DNA of 64,000 nt. It comes from Streptomyces violaceoruber (GTDB lineage Bacteria; Actinomycetota; Actinomycetes; Streptomycetales; Streptomycetaceae). The notes beneath the pieces were generated by a model that ran no database searches, was not told the DNA's origin, and worked only from the letters and a program-made list of their open reading frames with translations. The translations under genes were made by a program, and so were the position numbers. The stretch is from contig NZ_CP137734.1 of the NCBI RefSeq assembly GCF_033406955.1, positions 3,720,001 to 3,784,000 on the forward strand, read 5' to 3'. Of the stretch, positions 33,767-41,748 are shown one piece after another. How positions within the stretch are numbered: position 1 is the first letter of the stretch; each line of letters opens with the position of its first letter.

Positions 33767-34609
33767 CTACCGGCTCAGCCGCTGGAACCTCCGTACCGCC
33801 AGCGGCAGGAAGATCGCCGTCAGCACCACCGGCCACACGCCCGCCATCAGCAGCGCGTGCTGTTCCACCCACGAGTCGCCGCCGCCGACCGGCGTGCCGA
33901 ACAGGTCGCGGGCGGCCGCCGCCGTCGACGAGATCGGGTTCCACGCGGCCACCCAGCCCAGCCAGTCGGGCATGAGCTGCGGGGCGACGAAGATGCTGGA
34001 GATCATCGTCAGCGGGAAGGCCACCGCGAACAGGCCGCCCGCCGCCTCCGGGTTGGGGACCAGGAGGCCCAGCCACACGCCGATCCAGATCAGCGCGAAG
34101 CGCAGCCACAGCAGCAGCCCGAAGGCCGCCACGAAGCCCCAACCGCCCTCCGGGCGCCAGCCCATGGCCATCGCCGTCAGCATCATGATGGCCAACTCCG
34201 CGCAGGCCACCAGCAGATCGGTCACCCCGCGCCCGGCCACCACCGCCGAGGACGCCATCGGCATGGAGCGGAAACGGTCGATGACGCCCTTCGTGGAGTC
34301 GTAGACGACGACCGTCGCGGTGTTGATGAAGCCGAACGCCATGGTCATCACGAACATGCCCGGCATCAGGAAGTCCTTGTAGTCCCCGCCGCCGGGCACC
34401 GTCATCGCGCTGCCGAAGACGTAGCCGTAGAGGAGGACCGACAGGATCGGGAAGCCCAGCTGCCAGGCGATGTTGACGGGCTGGCGCTGGTAGTGGGTCA
34501 GGCCGCGGCGGACGATGTTGCCGCAGTCGGCGAGCAGCCAGTAGAGGCGGCCGCGCTCGGACGGGACCGTCGCCGGGCCCGGCGCGCTGTCGACACCGAG
34601 GGCGCTCAT
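33767..34609 (-). CDS. ABC-2 type drug exporter permease
   Basis: A 280-residue integral membrane protein of the DrrB/ABC-2 family. Six helices are predicted, with the family hallmarks YWLLADCGNIVRRGLTHYQRQPVNIAWQLGFPILSVLLYGYVFG near the N-terminus and FVAPQLMPDWLGWVAAWNPISSTAAAARDLFG near residue 225. It overlaps the ATPase gene by 4 bp (ATGA) and is followed by a terminator. Together with the DrrA-like ATPase it forms a daunorubicin-resistance-type exporter for hydrophobic compounds. It is probably repressed by the divergent TetR regulator. No biosynthetic genes lie beside it, so the substrate may be exogenous. Confidence 0.93.
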   Translation of the reverse strand: MSALGVDSAPGPATVPSERGRLYWLLADCGNIVRRGLTHYQRQPVNIAWQLGFPILSVLLYGYVFGSAMTVPGGGDYKDFLMPGMFVMTMAFGFINTATVVVYDSTKGVIDRFRSMPMASSAVVAGRGVTDLLVACAELAIMMLTAMAMGWRPEGGWGFVAAFGLLLWLRFALIWIGVWLGLLVPNPEAAGGLFAVAFPLTMISSIFVAPQLMPDWLGWVAAWNPISSTAAAARDLFGTPVGGGDSWVEQHALLMAGVWPVVLTAIFLPLAVRRFQRLSR

Positions 34610-35616
34610 GCCGCCACCGCCTCCTTCGTCTTCTTCTCCTTCTCGTTCTCCGCGTTCCGCGCGGGCTGCACGCTCGTGCGGTGGCCGGTCAGGCGCAGGA
34701 ACACGTCGTCGAGGCTCGGCCTGCGCAGGCCGATGTCCTCGACGGCGACGCCCTCGTCCTGGAGGGTGCGCGCCACCTCGGTCAGGGCCGGCACCCGGTC
34801 GGTGACCGGGGCGTGCACGCGCAGCGCCTCCTCTTCGACCTCGGGTTCGCCCTTGCAGACCCGGGCGACCGTCTTCACCACCCGTGGGATCTCGGCCCGG
34901 TCGGCGACCACGACCTCGATCCGGTCGCCGCCGACCAGGTTCTTCAGCCCGTCCGGGGTGTCGTCGGCGATGGCCCGGCCCCGGTCGATGACGGTGATGC
35001 GGGAGGCGAGCTTGTCGGCCTCCTCCAGGTACTGCGTGGTCAGCAGGACCGTCGTGCCGCTCGCCACCAGCTCGCGGACCGATTCCCAGACCTCGCCGCG
35101 ACTGCGGGGGTCCAGGCCCGTCGTCGGCTCGTCCAGGAACAGGACGGACGGGGCGAGGATCATCGACGCCGCGAGGTCGAGGCGCCGCCGCATGCCGCCG
35201 CTGTACTTGCCCACGCCCCGGTCGGCGGCGTCGGTCAGGTCGAACTGCTCCAGCAGCTCGACCGCGCGGGCCCGGGCCCGCCTGCCGCCCAGGTGGAACA
35301 GGCGCCCGAACATCTCCAGGTTCTGCCGGCCGGTGAGCACCTCGTCCACGGCCGCGTACTGGCCGGTGAGGCCGATCCGCGCCCGCACCTCACGTGCCTG
35401 CCGGGCGATGTCGAGGCCCGCCACCTCGGCCCGTCCCCCGTCCAGCCTGATCAGCGTGGACAGGATGCGCACGGCCGTGGTCTTGCCCGCGCCGTTCGGC
35501 CCGAGCAGGCCGTGCACGGTGCCCTCGCGGACGGTCAGGTCGAAGCCGTCCAGGGCGCGTTTGTCGCCGTAGCGCTCCTCCAGGCCTTCGGCCCGTACCG
35601 CGTGTCGCTCGCTCAT
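34606..35616 (-). CDS. DrrA-type ABC transporter ATPase
   Basis: A 336-residue ATPase. Walker A GPNGAGKTT near residue 40, Q-loop in GLTGQYAAVDEVLTG, the signature KYSGGMRRRLDLA near 139-151, Walker B LFLDEPTTGLD near 160 and the H-loop region TTQYLEEADKLASRI are all intact. The DrrA C-terminal extension (about 225-336) ends with SLDDVFLRLTGHR and a charged NEKEKKTKE tail. It powers the permease encoded downstream. The ATG at 35614-35616 follows a palindrome at 35644-35685, consistent with control by the divergent TetR regulator. Confidence 0.94.
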   Translation of the reverse strand: MSERHAVRAEGLEERYGDKRALDGFDLTVREGTVHGLLGPNGAGKTTAVRILSTLIRLDGGRAEVAGLDIARQAREVRARIGLTGQYAAVDEVLTGRQNLEMFGRLFHLGGRRARARAVELLEQFDLTDAADRGVGKYSGGMRRRLDLAASMILAPSVLFLDEPTTGLDPRSRGEVWESVRELVASGTTVLLTTQYLEEADKLASRITVIDRGRAIADDTPDGLKNLVGGDRIEVVVADRAEIPRVVKTVARVCKGEPEVEEEALRVHAPVTDRVPALTEVARTLQDEGVAVEDIGLRRPSLDDVFLRLTGHRTSVQPARNAENEKEKKTKEAVAA

Positions 35617-35643
35617 GGGTCCCAGTCCCCCTTCCGTTCCCTT

Positions 35644-35685
35644 ACTGAGTACACCGTACCCGATTGCGCGTACGCCGTACTCAGT
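35644..35685. promoter_or_regulatory. operator between ABC exporter and tetR
   Basis: ACTGAGTAC (35644-35652) and GTACTCAGT (35677-35685) are perfect inverted arms, with GTACACCGTAC and GTACGCCGTAC repeated inside. The right arm overlaps the likely -35 region of the TetR gene, whose -10-like TAAACT is at 35701-35706. Confidence 0.65.
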
Positions 35686-35712
35686 TTTTCGGCGCGGACT
35701 TAAACTGACCCC

Positions 35713-36519
35713 ATGGCAAGCGGTACGGAGACCAGCGGCAGCGGCGACATCGGCCGCACCCTCGAACTGTTGTGGGACACCGGCCGACGCCCCAGCCGGG
35801 GACCCCGGCCCGGCCTGACGCTGGAGCGGATCGTGGAGGTCGCCGTCGAGGTCGCGGACCGGGACGGTCTGGGCGCGGTCTCGATGCGCCGGATCGCCAC
35901 CGAGCTGGGCACCGGCACGATGTCCCTCTACCGCTACGTCCCCGGCAAGGGCGAGCTGCTCGACCTGATGCTGGACCGCGTGCAGCGCCCGTCCGAGAAC
36001 CCGGCCGACCTCGGCGACGGCGGCTGGCGTGCGGCGCTGGAGGGCCTCGGCCACGCCACGCTCGCCCTCTACCGCCGCCACACCTGGCTGCTGGAGGTCA
36101 ACCAGTCCCGCCCGGTCCTCGGCCCTTCCGCCCTGGACGGCATGGAGAGGGTGCTCGCCCGGATCAAGCCGATGGGCCTGACCGACCCCGAGCTGGTCTC
36201 GGTGATCGTCATGATCGACGGGTACGTCGTCGGGGCCGCCCGCACGCAGGTGTACGAGCGGGAGGCCGAGCGCAGGTCCGGGCTGACGGACGCGCAGTTC
36301 TGGGCGGCCCAGGGGCCGGTGCTGGTGGAGGCCATGAGCAGCGGGCGCTACCCCGTGCTCTCCTCCCTCTCCGAGGACGCCTTCGGCACCGGCTTCGACC
36401 ACTTCGAGTTCGGGCTCCAGCGCATCCTGGACGGACTGGAGGTGCTGGTGGCCTCGCGGCGGGCGGCGGACGGCCCCGCCGCGGACAACGGCTCAGCGGC
36501 GCCGGAAGATCCGGCGTAG
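35713..36519 (+). CDS. TetR-family regulator (TetR_C_1 type) of the ABC exporter
   Basis: A 268-residue repressor. The helix-turn-helix (about residues 38-84) includes LTLERIVEVAVEVADRDGLGAVSMRRIATELGTGTMSLYRYVPGKGELLDLM, the tetracycline-repressor-like variant with LYRYV. The C-terminal ligand domain is of the TetR_C_1 type. The ATG lies 6 bases after a TAAACT hexamer, so the mRNA may be leaderless. It is divergent from the DrrAB-like exporter with a shared palindromic operator, so it is very likely the exporter's drug-responsive repressor. Its last 27 bases overlap the end of the convergent gene. Confidence 0.93.
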   Translation: MASGTETSGSGDIGRTLELLWDTGRRPSRGPRPGLTLERIVEVAVEVADRDGLGAVSMRRIATELGTGTMSLYRYVPGKGELLDLMLDRVQRPSENPADLGDGGWRAALEGLGHATLALYRRHTWLLEVNQSRPVLGPSALDGMERVLARIKPMGLTDPELVSVIVMIDGYVVGAARTQVYEREAERRSGLTDAQFWAAQGPVLVEAMSSGRYPVLSSLSEDAFGTGFDHFEFGLQRILDGLEVLVASRRAADGPAADNGSAAPEDPA

Positions 36520-37482
36520 CCCGAACAGCGCGGCCAGCGCGACGAGCAGTCCGACCACCCCCACCTTGAGCGTGTCGCCGCCCGGACCGTCGGAGTCCGC
36601 CCCCGAGGCGTGGGAACCGGAACCCGATCCGCCGCCCGAGTCGCCACCGCCGCCGGGCACGTCCTCGGCCTTGACGGGGCTGTTGACGCCCTCCATGCCG
36701 AGCAGCAGCTTCTTGCCGTCGGTGGTGTAGGTGGCGGACTCGCCCTGCCCCAGGGGCACGCTGATCCGCTCCCCGCGCTTGATCTTCCCGCCGTTCCAGT
36801 CGTACCAGATGCCCCCGAGGTAGCCGCGCACGGCGAGCTGCTCACCGTCCGGGGAGAAGGCCGCGTCCGTGGCCCAGAGGTCGACGGGGACGGTGGGCTT
36901 GAAGACGTTGGTGCCGGAGGGGGAGAGCTTGGCCGGGCCCTCGTACAGGTGCCCGCCGTCCTCGTTCTTGTCGATGATGTAGACCCGCCCGGTCTTCGGG
37001 TGGACCACCATCGACTCCGCGTCGCGGGAACCGTCCGTGTACTTCACGACGTACTGCGTCGCCTTGACGGTCTGGTCCTTCAGGTCCGTCGGCTCGGGCA
37101 GCTCGTAGATCCACACGTACGGCCAGGTCACGCCGTCGTTGTCGCCGATGTCACCGACGAAGATCTTGTTGCCGGGGCCGATGGCGATCGCCTCGACGTC
37201 GCGGGGCGTGCCGACGCCGGACAGCGCGACGCGGGCGACGGTCTCGCCGGTGGCGCCGTCCACGGCGTAGAGGTACGGGCCGGTGTCCTGGTCGTTGTGC
37301 GTCCAGTAGATGCCGGGGTGCAGACGGGACGCGGCGAGGCCGCTGGACTCGGTGATGCGCGGGTCCTTGATGGTGAACCCGTCGCTCCCGGCGGGCCCGT
37401 CGTCCGCGTCCGCCGCGGAGGCGGGCACGGCGAACGCACCCACGAGAAGGGCCGAGGCGAGGAGGGCGAAGGGTCGGCGCAT
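36493..37482 (-). CDS. secreted, C-terminally membrane-anchored beta-propeller-like protein
   Basis: A 329-residue exported protein. A signal peptide (RRPFALLASALLVGAFAVPASAADA) is followed by a domain with propeller-like repeats: ESSGLAASRLHPGIYWTHNDQD, GPYLYAVDGATGETVARVAL, DVEAIAIGPGNKIFVGDIGDN, TGRVYIIDKNEDGG. A Gly/Ser/Asp linker leads to a C-terminal helix (LKVGVVGLLVALAALFGL) and a basic RRIFRRR stop-transfer end, so it is displayed on the outer face of the membrane. Function is unknown; it resembles esterase-like/WD40 surface proteins of Streptomyces. I chose the ATG at 37480-37482, which begins the signal peptide. Its end overlaps the convergent TetR gene by 27 bp. Confidence 0.85.
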   Translation of the reverse strand: MRRPFALLASALLVGAFAVPASAADADDGPAGSDGFTIKDPRITESSGLAASRLHPGIYWTHNDQDTGPYLYAVDGATGETVARVALSGVGTPRDVEAIAIGPGNKIFVGDIGDNDGVTWPYVWIYELPEPTDLKDQTVKATQYVVKYTDGSRDAESMVVHPKTGRVYIIDKNEDGGHLYEGPAKLSPSGTNVFKPTVPVDLWATDAAFSPDGEQLAVRGYLGGIWYDWNGGKIKRGERISVPLGQGESATYTTDGKKLLLGMEGVNSPVKAEDVPGGGGDSGGGSGSGSHASGADSDGPGGDTLKVGVVGLLVALAALFGLRRIFRRR

Positions 37483-37594
37483 GCGCCAAGCCTGCCATCC
37501 CGCGCGGGCGTTCACGTCGGCGGTCACCCCCTCGGTCACCCTGCGTGGTCGGGCTCACATCGCGTCGACCAGGTCGATCGTCCATGATGAGCGG

Positions 37595-38284
37595 ATGCTC
37601 AGGTTCATGTTCGTCGGCGACTCCATGACGATCGGGAGCGCAGGCGAACACACGTGGCGCTACCGGCTGTGGCAGCACCTGCGCGACTCCTGCGGCCGCC
37701 CCTTCACCTTCGTCGGCCCGCGCGAGACCCTCCACGACCGGGTGACGGACGCCCCCACGTCGTGCGCCTACGCCGAACCCGGCTTCCCCCGCGCCCACCT
37801 GGCCGGCTGGGGCGAGGGCTGGCACCACATGACCCCGCTGATCGCGCAGACGGTACGGTCCTGCCGCGCGGACGTGCTCCTGGTCTCGCTGGGCCTCATC
37901 GACCTCGGCTTCTACACCAACGCCGAGCAGACCGCCGCCAACGTCCGCGCCTTCGTGGCGAACGCGCGCTCGGCGAACCCGCGCGTGCGCGTGGCGGTGA
38001 TGCCGGTGCTGCACAACATCCGGGTGGACGCCGACGAGACCTTCGCCGAGCAGGTCGCCCACTTCAACGAACTCCTCGTGAAGACCGTCGCCGACCTCGA
38101 CGACGCGGACTCCCCGCTGCTGCTCGTCCCGCCACCGCCCGGGTACGACTTCCACACCGACACCTACGACGGCACCCACCCCAACGAGAGCGGCGAGCAC
38201 CGGATCGCGGAGGCCTTCGCGACGGCGATGGCCGAGGAGTGGGGGCTCGGCGGCCCCTACTCCCCCGGCCCCCCGTCCCCGTAG
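37595..38284 (+). CDS. SGNH/GDSL-type hydrolase
   Basis: A 229-residue esterase-like enzyme. Block I reads FVGDSMTIGSAGEHTWRYRL with the catalytic Ser near residue 10, block III is marked by VLLVSLGLIDLGF where Asn or Asp normally follows, and block V by DGTHPNESGEHRIAEAFA with the Asp-x-x-His pair near residue 203. It lacks a signal peptide, so it is probably intracellular. The usual block III GxND appears as GLID, a deviation worth noting for oxyanion geometry. The ATG at 37595 fits the family N-terminus. Its end overlaps the convergent nucleotidyltransferase gene by 28 bp. Confidence 0.87.
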   Translation: MLRFMFVGDSMTIGSAGEHTWRYRLWQHLRDSCGRPFTFVGPRETLHDRVTDAPTSCAYAEPGFPRAHLAGWGEGWHHMTPLIAQTVRSCRADVLLVSLGLIDLGFYTNAEQTAANVRAFVANARSANPRVRVAVMPVLHNIRVDADETFAEQVAHFNELLVKTVADLDDADSPLLLVPPPPGYDFHTDTYDGTHPNESGEHRIAEAFATAMAEEWGLGGPYSPGPPSP

Positions 38285-39036
38285 GCCGCCCGGATCTCCC
38301 GGACCAGCCGGTCGGCGCACGCCCGCACCGCCAGGCCGCTCCAGTCCTCCGTCTCCTGCCCGAGGTAGACGGCGCGCGCGTGGGCGAGCGGCGGCCGGTA
38401 CGAGGCGGGCAGCCGCCCCAGAGCCCAGTCCGCCGCCGCGTCCTTCGACCGGATGTCACCGGTGACGAGCGTGCTCCAGACGCGGGCGAGGGTGAGCAGC
38501 ACGTTGCGCGTGTCCGGCTCCAGCCCGGCCAGCAGCTCCGGCACCCCGGCGGTGATCGCCCGCCGCAGGTCGCCGTGGGGCACGGGGTCGAGCAGGGTCG
38601 CGGGCGGCGGGCCGTACAGCGGGGCGGCGGCGCGCAGCACCATGGTCAGGAGCGGGGCCAGGTCGGGGTCGTCCTCCGGCTCCGGGACGGCCCCGCACTC
38701 GTAGGCGTCGCGCAGCCACTCGCCGTACAGGTACTCCCGGCGGGGCGGATACCGCCAGGGCCGGACCTCGTCCCGCACGACGGCGATCAGCTCGACGGGG
38801 CGCCCCTCACCGCCGGACACGCCGAGCAACTCCCCGGTGAGCCGCTCGCGTTGCCCGTACGTGGTCGGACGTCCCAGGACGACGAGGAGGTCGAGGTCGC
38901 TGTACGGGCGCAGTCCGCCGAGGGTGGCCGAGCCGTGCGCGTAGACGCCGAGCACGTCGCCGTCCTCGTCGAGGTGCCGCCGGACGAGGTCGACGAGGTG
39001 ATCGGTGCGGTCCCGGTCCCGCTCCCGCTCTGGCAT
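38257..39036 (-). CDS. AadA-like nucleotidyltransferase
   Basis: A 259-residue protein of the aminoglycoside adenylyltransferase (ANT(3'')/ANT(9)) type. The nucleotidyltransferase motif GSATLGGLRPYSDLDLLVVL near residues 36-55 has the required GS and DxD. The C-terminal DUF4111-like helical domain contains TRNVLLTLARVWSTLVTGDIRSKDAAADWAL, as in AadA enzymes. It would transfer AMP to a hydroxyl group of an aminoglycoside or other small molecule; chromosomal homologues are often silent for resistance. The ATG at 39034-39036 gives standard length. It is divergent from the Uma2 gene and convergent with the GDSL hydrolase. Confidence 0.85.
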   Translation of the reverse strand: MPERERDRDRTDHLVDLVRRHLDEDGDVLGVYAHGSATLGGLRPYSDLDLLVVLGRPTTYGQRERLTGELLGVSGGEGRPVELIAVVRDEVRPWRYPPRREYLYGEWLRDAYECGAVPEPEDDPDLAPLLTMVLRAAAPLYGPPPATLLDPVPHGDLRRAITAGVPELLAGLEPDTRNVLLTLARVWSTLVTGDIRSKDAAADWALGRLPASYRPPLAHARAVYLGQETEDWSGLAVRACADRLVREIRAAYGDGGPGE

Positions 39037-39126
39037 ATGCGCGTCCTCCCGTGCCCTGGTCGCCGTGCGTATCGTTGTACCGCGCGGCTGTACTCGTCCT
39101 TGGGTCAGCCGGGGAGGAGCGCCACG

Positions 39127-39720
39127 ATGACCGTCCTTGACGACAGGATCGCGATGGCCGAGAGCGACAACACGCGTCGACTCGACAAGATGTTCGAGCG
39201 ACTCGAGAGGATGCCCGTCCCCGAGGGTTACAAGGTCGAGATCGTCGGGGGGGTTGTCTACATGGCACCACAGCGGGACATCCACTGGCAGACCATCCTC
39301 GAGATCCTCTGGGCTCTGGAAGATCACTTCGGACGGCGGCAGGCGAGAATCTTCTCGGACGTCCGCATCGACTTCCCCGGCTACGAGAACGGATTCTGTC
39401 CAGACGTCGCCAAGATCAAAAGTGGGGCGAAGAAGGACGACAACGGCAAGTGGCGTTACGGGGATGTCGAGTTCGTCGCCGAAGTCATTTCCAGAGGCAC
39501 GGCGCGGAACGACTACGAAGCCAAGAAGACCGCCTATGCCCTCGCGGAGGTACCGGTCTATCTCATCGCTGACCCCTACGCACGCAGGTGCCGCTTGTTC
39601 ACCGGGCCCAAGGACGGCATCTACGTGACCGACACCTCCATCGAGTACGGCGGAGTCGTAGACATGACACACACCCACCTCGGCCTCACTCTCGACACAG
39701 CGGACTTCCCCCGCGACTGA
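39127..39720 (+). CDS. Uma2-family endonuclease (DUF820)
   Basis: A 197-residue PD-(D/E)XK-fold protein of the Uma2/DUF820 family. The core has GYKVEIVGGVVYMAP (substrate-side strand), FPGYENGFCPDVAKIK with the catalytic Asp near residue 97, and FVAEVISRGTARNDYEAKKTAYALAEVPVYLIADP, which carries the Glu and Lys of the ExK motif and the typical YLIADP strand. These genes are abundant and often solitary in Streptomyces; the target is unknown. The ATG follows GGGGAGGAG. It lies 48 bp upstream of the interrupted AKR gene on the same strand, so it is close to, but outside, the integrated element. Confidence 0.9.
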   Translation: MTVLDDRIAMAESDNTRRLDKMFERLERMPVPEGYKVEIVGGVVYMAPQRDIHWQTILEILWALEDHFGRRQARIFSDVRIDFPGYENGFCPDVAKIKSGAKKDDNGKWRYGDVEFVAEVISRGTARNDYEAKKTAYALAEVPVYLIADPYARRCRLFTGPKDGIYVTDTSIEYGGVVDMTHTHLGLTLDTADFPRD

Positions 39721-39729
39721 GCGCCCCGC

Positions 39730-39760
39730 TTGCCTGGAGCGCACTCCAAGTCGTTGGCTT
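39730..39760 (+). promoter_or_regulatory. MerR-type promoter of the interrupted AKR gene
   Basis: TTGCCT (39730-39735) and TTGGCT (39755-39760) are separated by 19 bp, with the dyad TGGAG-CGCA-CTCCA between them. An overlong spacer with a dyad is characteristic of promoters activated by MerR-family proteins. The AKR ATG follows 9 bases later. An equivalent promoter precedes the intact AKR copy inside the element. Confidence 0.6.
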
Positions 39761-39768
39761 GGGGACCA

Positions 39769-39924
39769 TGAAGTACACGCAGCTCGGACGCACGGGACTC
39801 AAGGTCAGCCGGCTCGTCCTCGGCACCATGAACTTCGGTCCGCAGACCGACGAGGCCGACAGTCACGCGATCATGGACGCGGCGCTGGACGCCGGTATCA
39901 ACTTCTTCGACGCCGCCAACTGGT
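39769..39924 (+). pseudogene. aldo/keto reductase, 5' fragment interrupted by element insertion
   Basis: The first 51 residues of an aldo/keto reductase (KYTQLGRTGLKVSRLVLGTM...) read normally through INFFDAAN, then switch to Trp and a stop at the left junction. The rest of the gene continues at 48449. The break falls between the catalytic Asp (residue 48) and the catalytic Tyr of the AKR tetrad, so the fragment cannot be active. The intact gene would have encoded about 330 residues of NADPH-dependent carbonyl reductase. The fragment keeps its promoter and start codon. Confidence 0.92.
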
Positions 39925-39936
39925 GACTTTGACGCC
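39913..39936. other. attL of the integrative element
   Basis: The 7-bp core CCGCCAA (39913-39919) is shared with the right junction (48456-48462). The element-side arm TTTGACGCC (39928-39936) is the exact inverse of GGCGTCAAA at the other end (48432-48440), as expected for the two halves of a symmetric attP. Confidence 0.75.
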
Positions 39937-40063
39937 AGGCTGCGCAGCAGCGCATCGCTGACGCTCACACCCCTGCGGATCCCGAGTGGAAATGACGAGG
40001 CCGCCGCCTCCAACTCGCTTCGAACGCAAGCAGAAGGCAACGGCCCCCCACAGACCCGCTACC

Positions 40064-41056
40064 TCACCATGCGAAGGCTTCGGGAGACGGTCCGGGACCG
40101 GGGAAGATCTCGTCCAGAGACGTCAGCAGCTCCTCGCTCAGCTCCAGCTCCAAGGCGCGCAGCGCCGAGTCCAGCTGCTCCTGCGTGCGGGGGCCGACAA
40201 TCGGGCCGGTCACGCCGGGCCGGGTGAGCAGCCAGGCCAGCGCCGCCTCGCCGGGCTGCAGGCCGTGCTTGTCGAGCAGGTCCTCGTACGCCTGGATCTG
40301 CTCGCGCGTCTTGGTGTCCTTGAGCGCATCGGCAGCGCGGCCGCTCGCCCGGCGCCCCTGTGTGGCCTCCTTCTTGATCACGCCGCCCAGCAGACCGCCG
40401 TGCAGCGGCGACCACGGGATGACCCCGAGCCCGTAGTCCCGCGCGGCCGGGATCACCTCCATCTCGGCGCGGCGCTCGGCCAGGTTGTACAGGCACTGCT
40501 CGCTGACCAGCCCGATGGTGCCGCCCCGGCGCGCGGCGATCTCGTTGGCCTGCGCGATCTTGTAGCCGGGAAAGTTGGACGACCCGGCGTAGAGAATCTT
40601 GCCCTGCTGGACCAGGACGTCGATCGCCTGCCAGATCTCCTCGAACGGCGTCGATCGGTCGATGTGATGGAACTGGTAGACGTCGATGTAGTCGGTCTGC
40701 AGCCGCTTGAGGGAGGCGTCGACGGCCCGGCGGATGTTCACCGCGGACAGCTTGTCGTGGTTGGGCCAGACGTCCCCGTCGCCCGCCATGTTCCCGTACA
40801 CCTTGGTGGCGAGGACCGTCCTGTCGCGCCGCCCGCCACCCTGGGCGAACCAAGTACCGATGATCTCCTCGGTGCGGCCCTTGTTCTCACCCCACCCATA
40901 GACGTTGGCCGTGTCTACAAAGTTCAGACCCGCGTCGAGAGCGGCGTCCATGATGTCGTGGCTGGTTGATTCGTCTGTCTGCGGACCGAAGTTCATCGTG
41001 CCGAGAACGAGTCGGCTGACCTTGAGTCCGGTGCGTCCGAGCTGCGTGTACTTCAT
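40064..41056 (-). CDS. aldo/keto reductase carried by the integrative element
   Basis: A 330-residue intact AKR, NADPH-dependent, reducing aldehydes or ketones. Asp48 in NFVDTANVYGWGENKG, Tyr53 in the same motif, Lys in VLATKVYGNM and His in VYQFHHIDRST form the catalytic tetrad. The C-terminal cofactor segment GVTGPIVGPRTQEQLDSAL is present. It is very close in sequence to the host gene that the element interrupts (N-terminal 29 residues identical; the remainder differs at scattered positions), and has the same type of MerR-like promoter. It is thus a functional replacement for the disrupted gene. It is read on the strand opposite to the host gene. Confidence 0.95.
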   Translation of the reverse strand: MKYTQLGRTGLKVSRLVLGTMNFGPQTDESTSHDIMDAALDAGLNFVDTANVYGWGENKGRTEEIIGTWFAQGGGRRDRTVLATKVYGNMAGDGDVWPNHDKLSAVNIRRAVDASLKRLQTDYIDVYQFHHIDRSTPFEEIWQAIDVLVQQGKILYAGSSNFPGYKIAQANEIAARRGGTIGLVSEQCLYNLAERRAEMEVIPAARDYGLGVIPWSPLHGGLLGGVIKKEATQGRRASGRAADALKDTKTREQIQAYEDLLDKHGLQPGEAALAWLLTRPGVTGPIVGPRTQEQLDSALRALELELSEELLTSLDEIFPGPGPSPEAFAW

Positions 41057-41064
41057 GGACCACA

Positions 41065-41094
41065 AGCCAACTGCTTCGAGCCCACTCCAGGCAA
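41065..41094 (-). promoter_or_regulatory. MerR-type promoter of the element-borne AKR gene
   Basis: On the minus strand TTGCCT (41089-41094) and TTGGCT (41065-41070) stand 19 bp apart around TGGAG-TGGG-CTCGA. Layout and hexamers match the host AKR promoter at 39730-39760, although the dyad has one mismatch. Confidence 0.6.
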
Positions 41095-41112
41095 GGACAT
41101 CAGGTGCCGCCG

Positions 41113-41721
41113 TCAGGAGTCGTCTGCGAGGTGCCGGTACAGCGTGGCCCTGGAGACGCCCAGAGCCTTGGCGACGGCGCTGACACTCTCTCTCTTCGCC
41201 TTCCTCGCGCGGGCCACGGTCAGCACGTCCTCGTTCACGACGGACGGCCGTCCGCCGGTACGCCCCTGCGCCTTGGCTGCATCGAGTCCGGCGCGGGTGC
41301 GCTCCTTGATGAGGCTGCGCTCAAACTCCGCCATGGCTCCTACCACCTGAAGCATGAGACGGCCATCGGCCGTGCCGGGGTCGATGTTGGCCAGTGCACC
41401 CGTGAGCACCTTGAACCCGATACCACGCTCCCGAAGCGTGTCGACCATGGTCACAAGGTCGATGAGCGACCGGGCAAAGCGGTCGAGCTTCCACACGCAC
41501 AGGGTGTCGCCAGCGCGGGCGTAGTCGAGTGCTGACCGCAGCTCCGGCCGGTCGGCGTTCTTGCCCGACGCCTTGTCCTCGAAGGTCCGGGCGCAGCCTG
41601 CGGCCGTCAGTGTGTCGCGCTGCAAGTGCGCTTCCTGGTCATCGGTGGAGACGCGGGCGTATCCGATGAGCTGACCGGTGATCGTGATCGTCGTCACGGC
41701 CGGGACCGTCTCAGAACTCAT
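41113..41721 (-). CDS. small serine recombinase (resolvase/invertase, TnpR-like)
   Basis: A 202-residue site-specific recombinase. The catalytic domain (about residues 16-150) begins LIGYARVSTDDQEAHLQRD with the nucleophilic Ser, and contains FEDKASGKNADRPEL, LCVWKLDRFARSLIDL and MAEFERSLIKERTRAGL. A C-terminal helix-turn-helix (VSAVAKALGVSRATLYRHL) completes the Tn3-resolvase/Hin architecture. It may act on repeats just upstream or come from a lost transposon, since no Tn3 transposase or 38-bp ends are visible. Its stop is 57 bp from the start of the element's AKR gene, both on the minus strand. Confidence 0.92.
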   Translation of the reverse strand: MSSETVPAVTTITITGQLIGYARVSTDDQEAHLQRDTLTAAGCARTFEDKASGKNADRPELRSALDYARAGDTLCVWKLDRFARSLIDLVTMVDTLRERGIGFKVLTGALANIDPGTADGRLMLQVVGAMAEFERSLIKERTRAGLDAAKAQGRTGGRPSVVNEDVLTVARARKAKRESVSAVAKALGVSRATLYRHLADDS

Positions 41722-41748
41722 CTCAATACGTCAAGCTCGGGACGGGAG

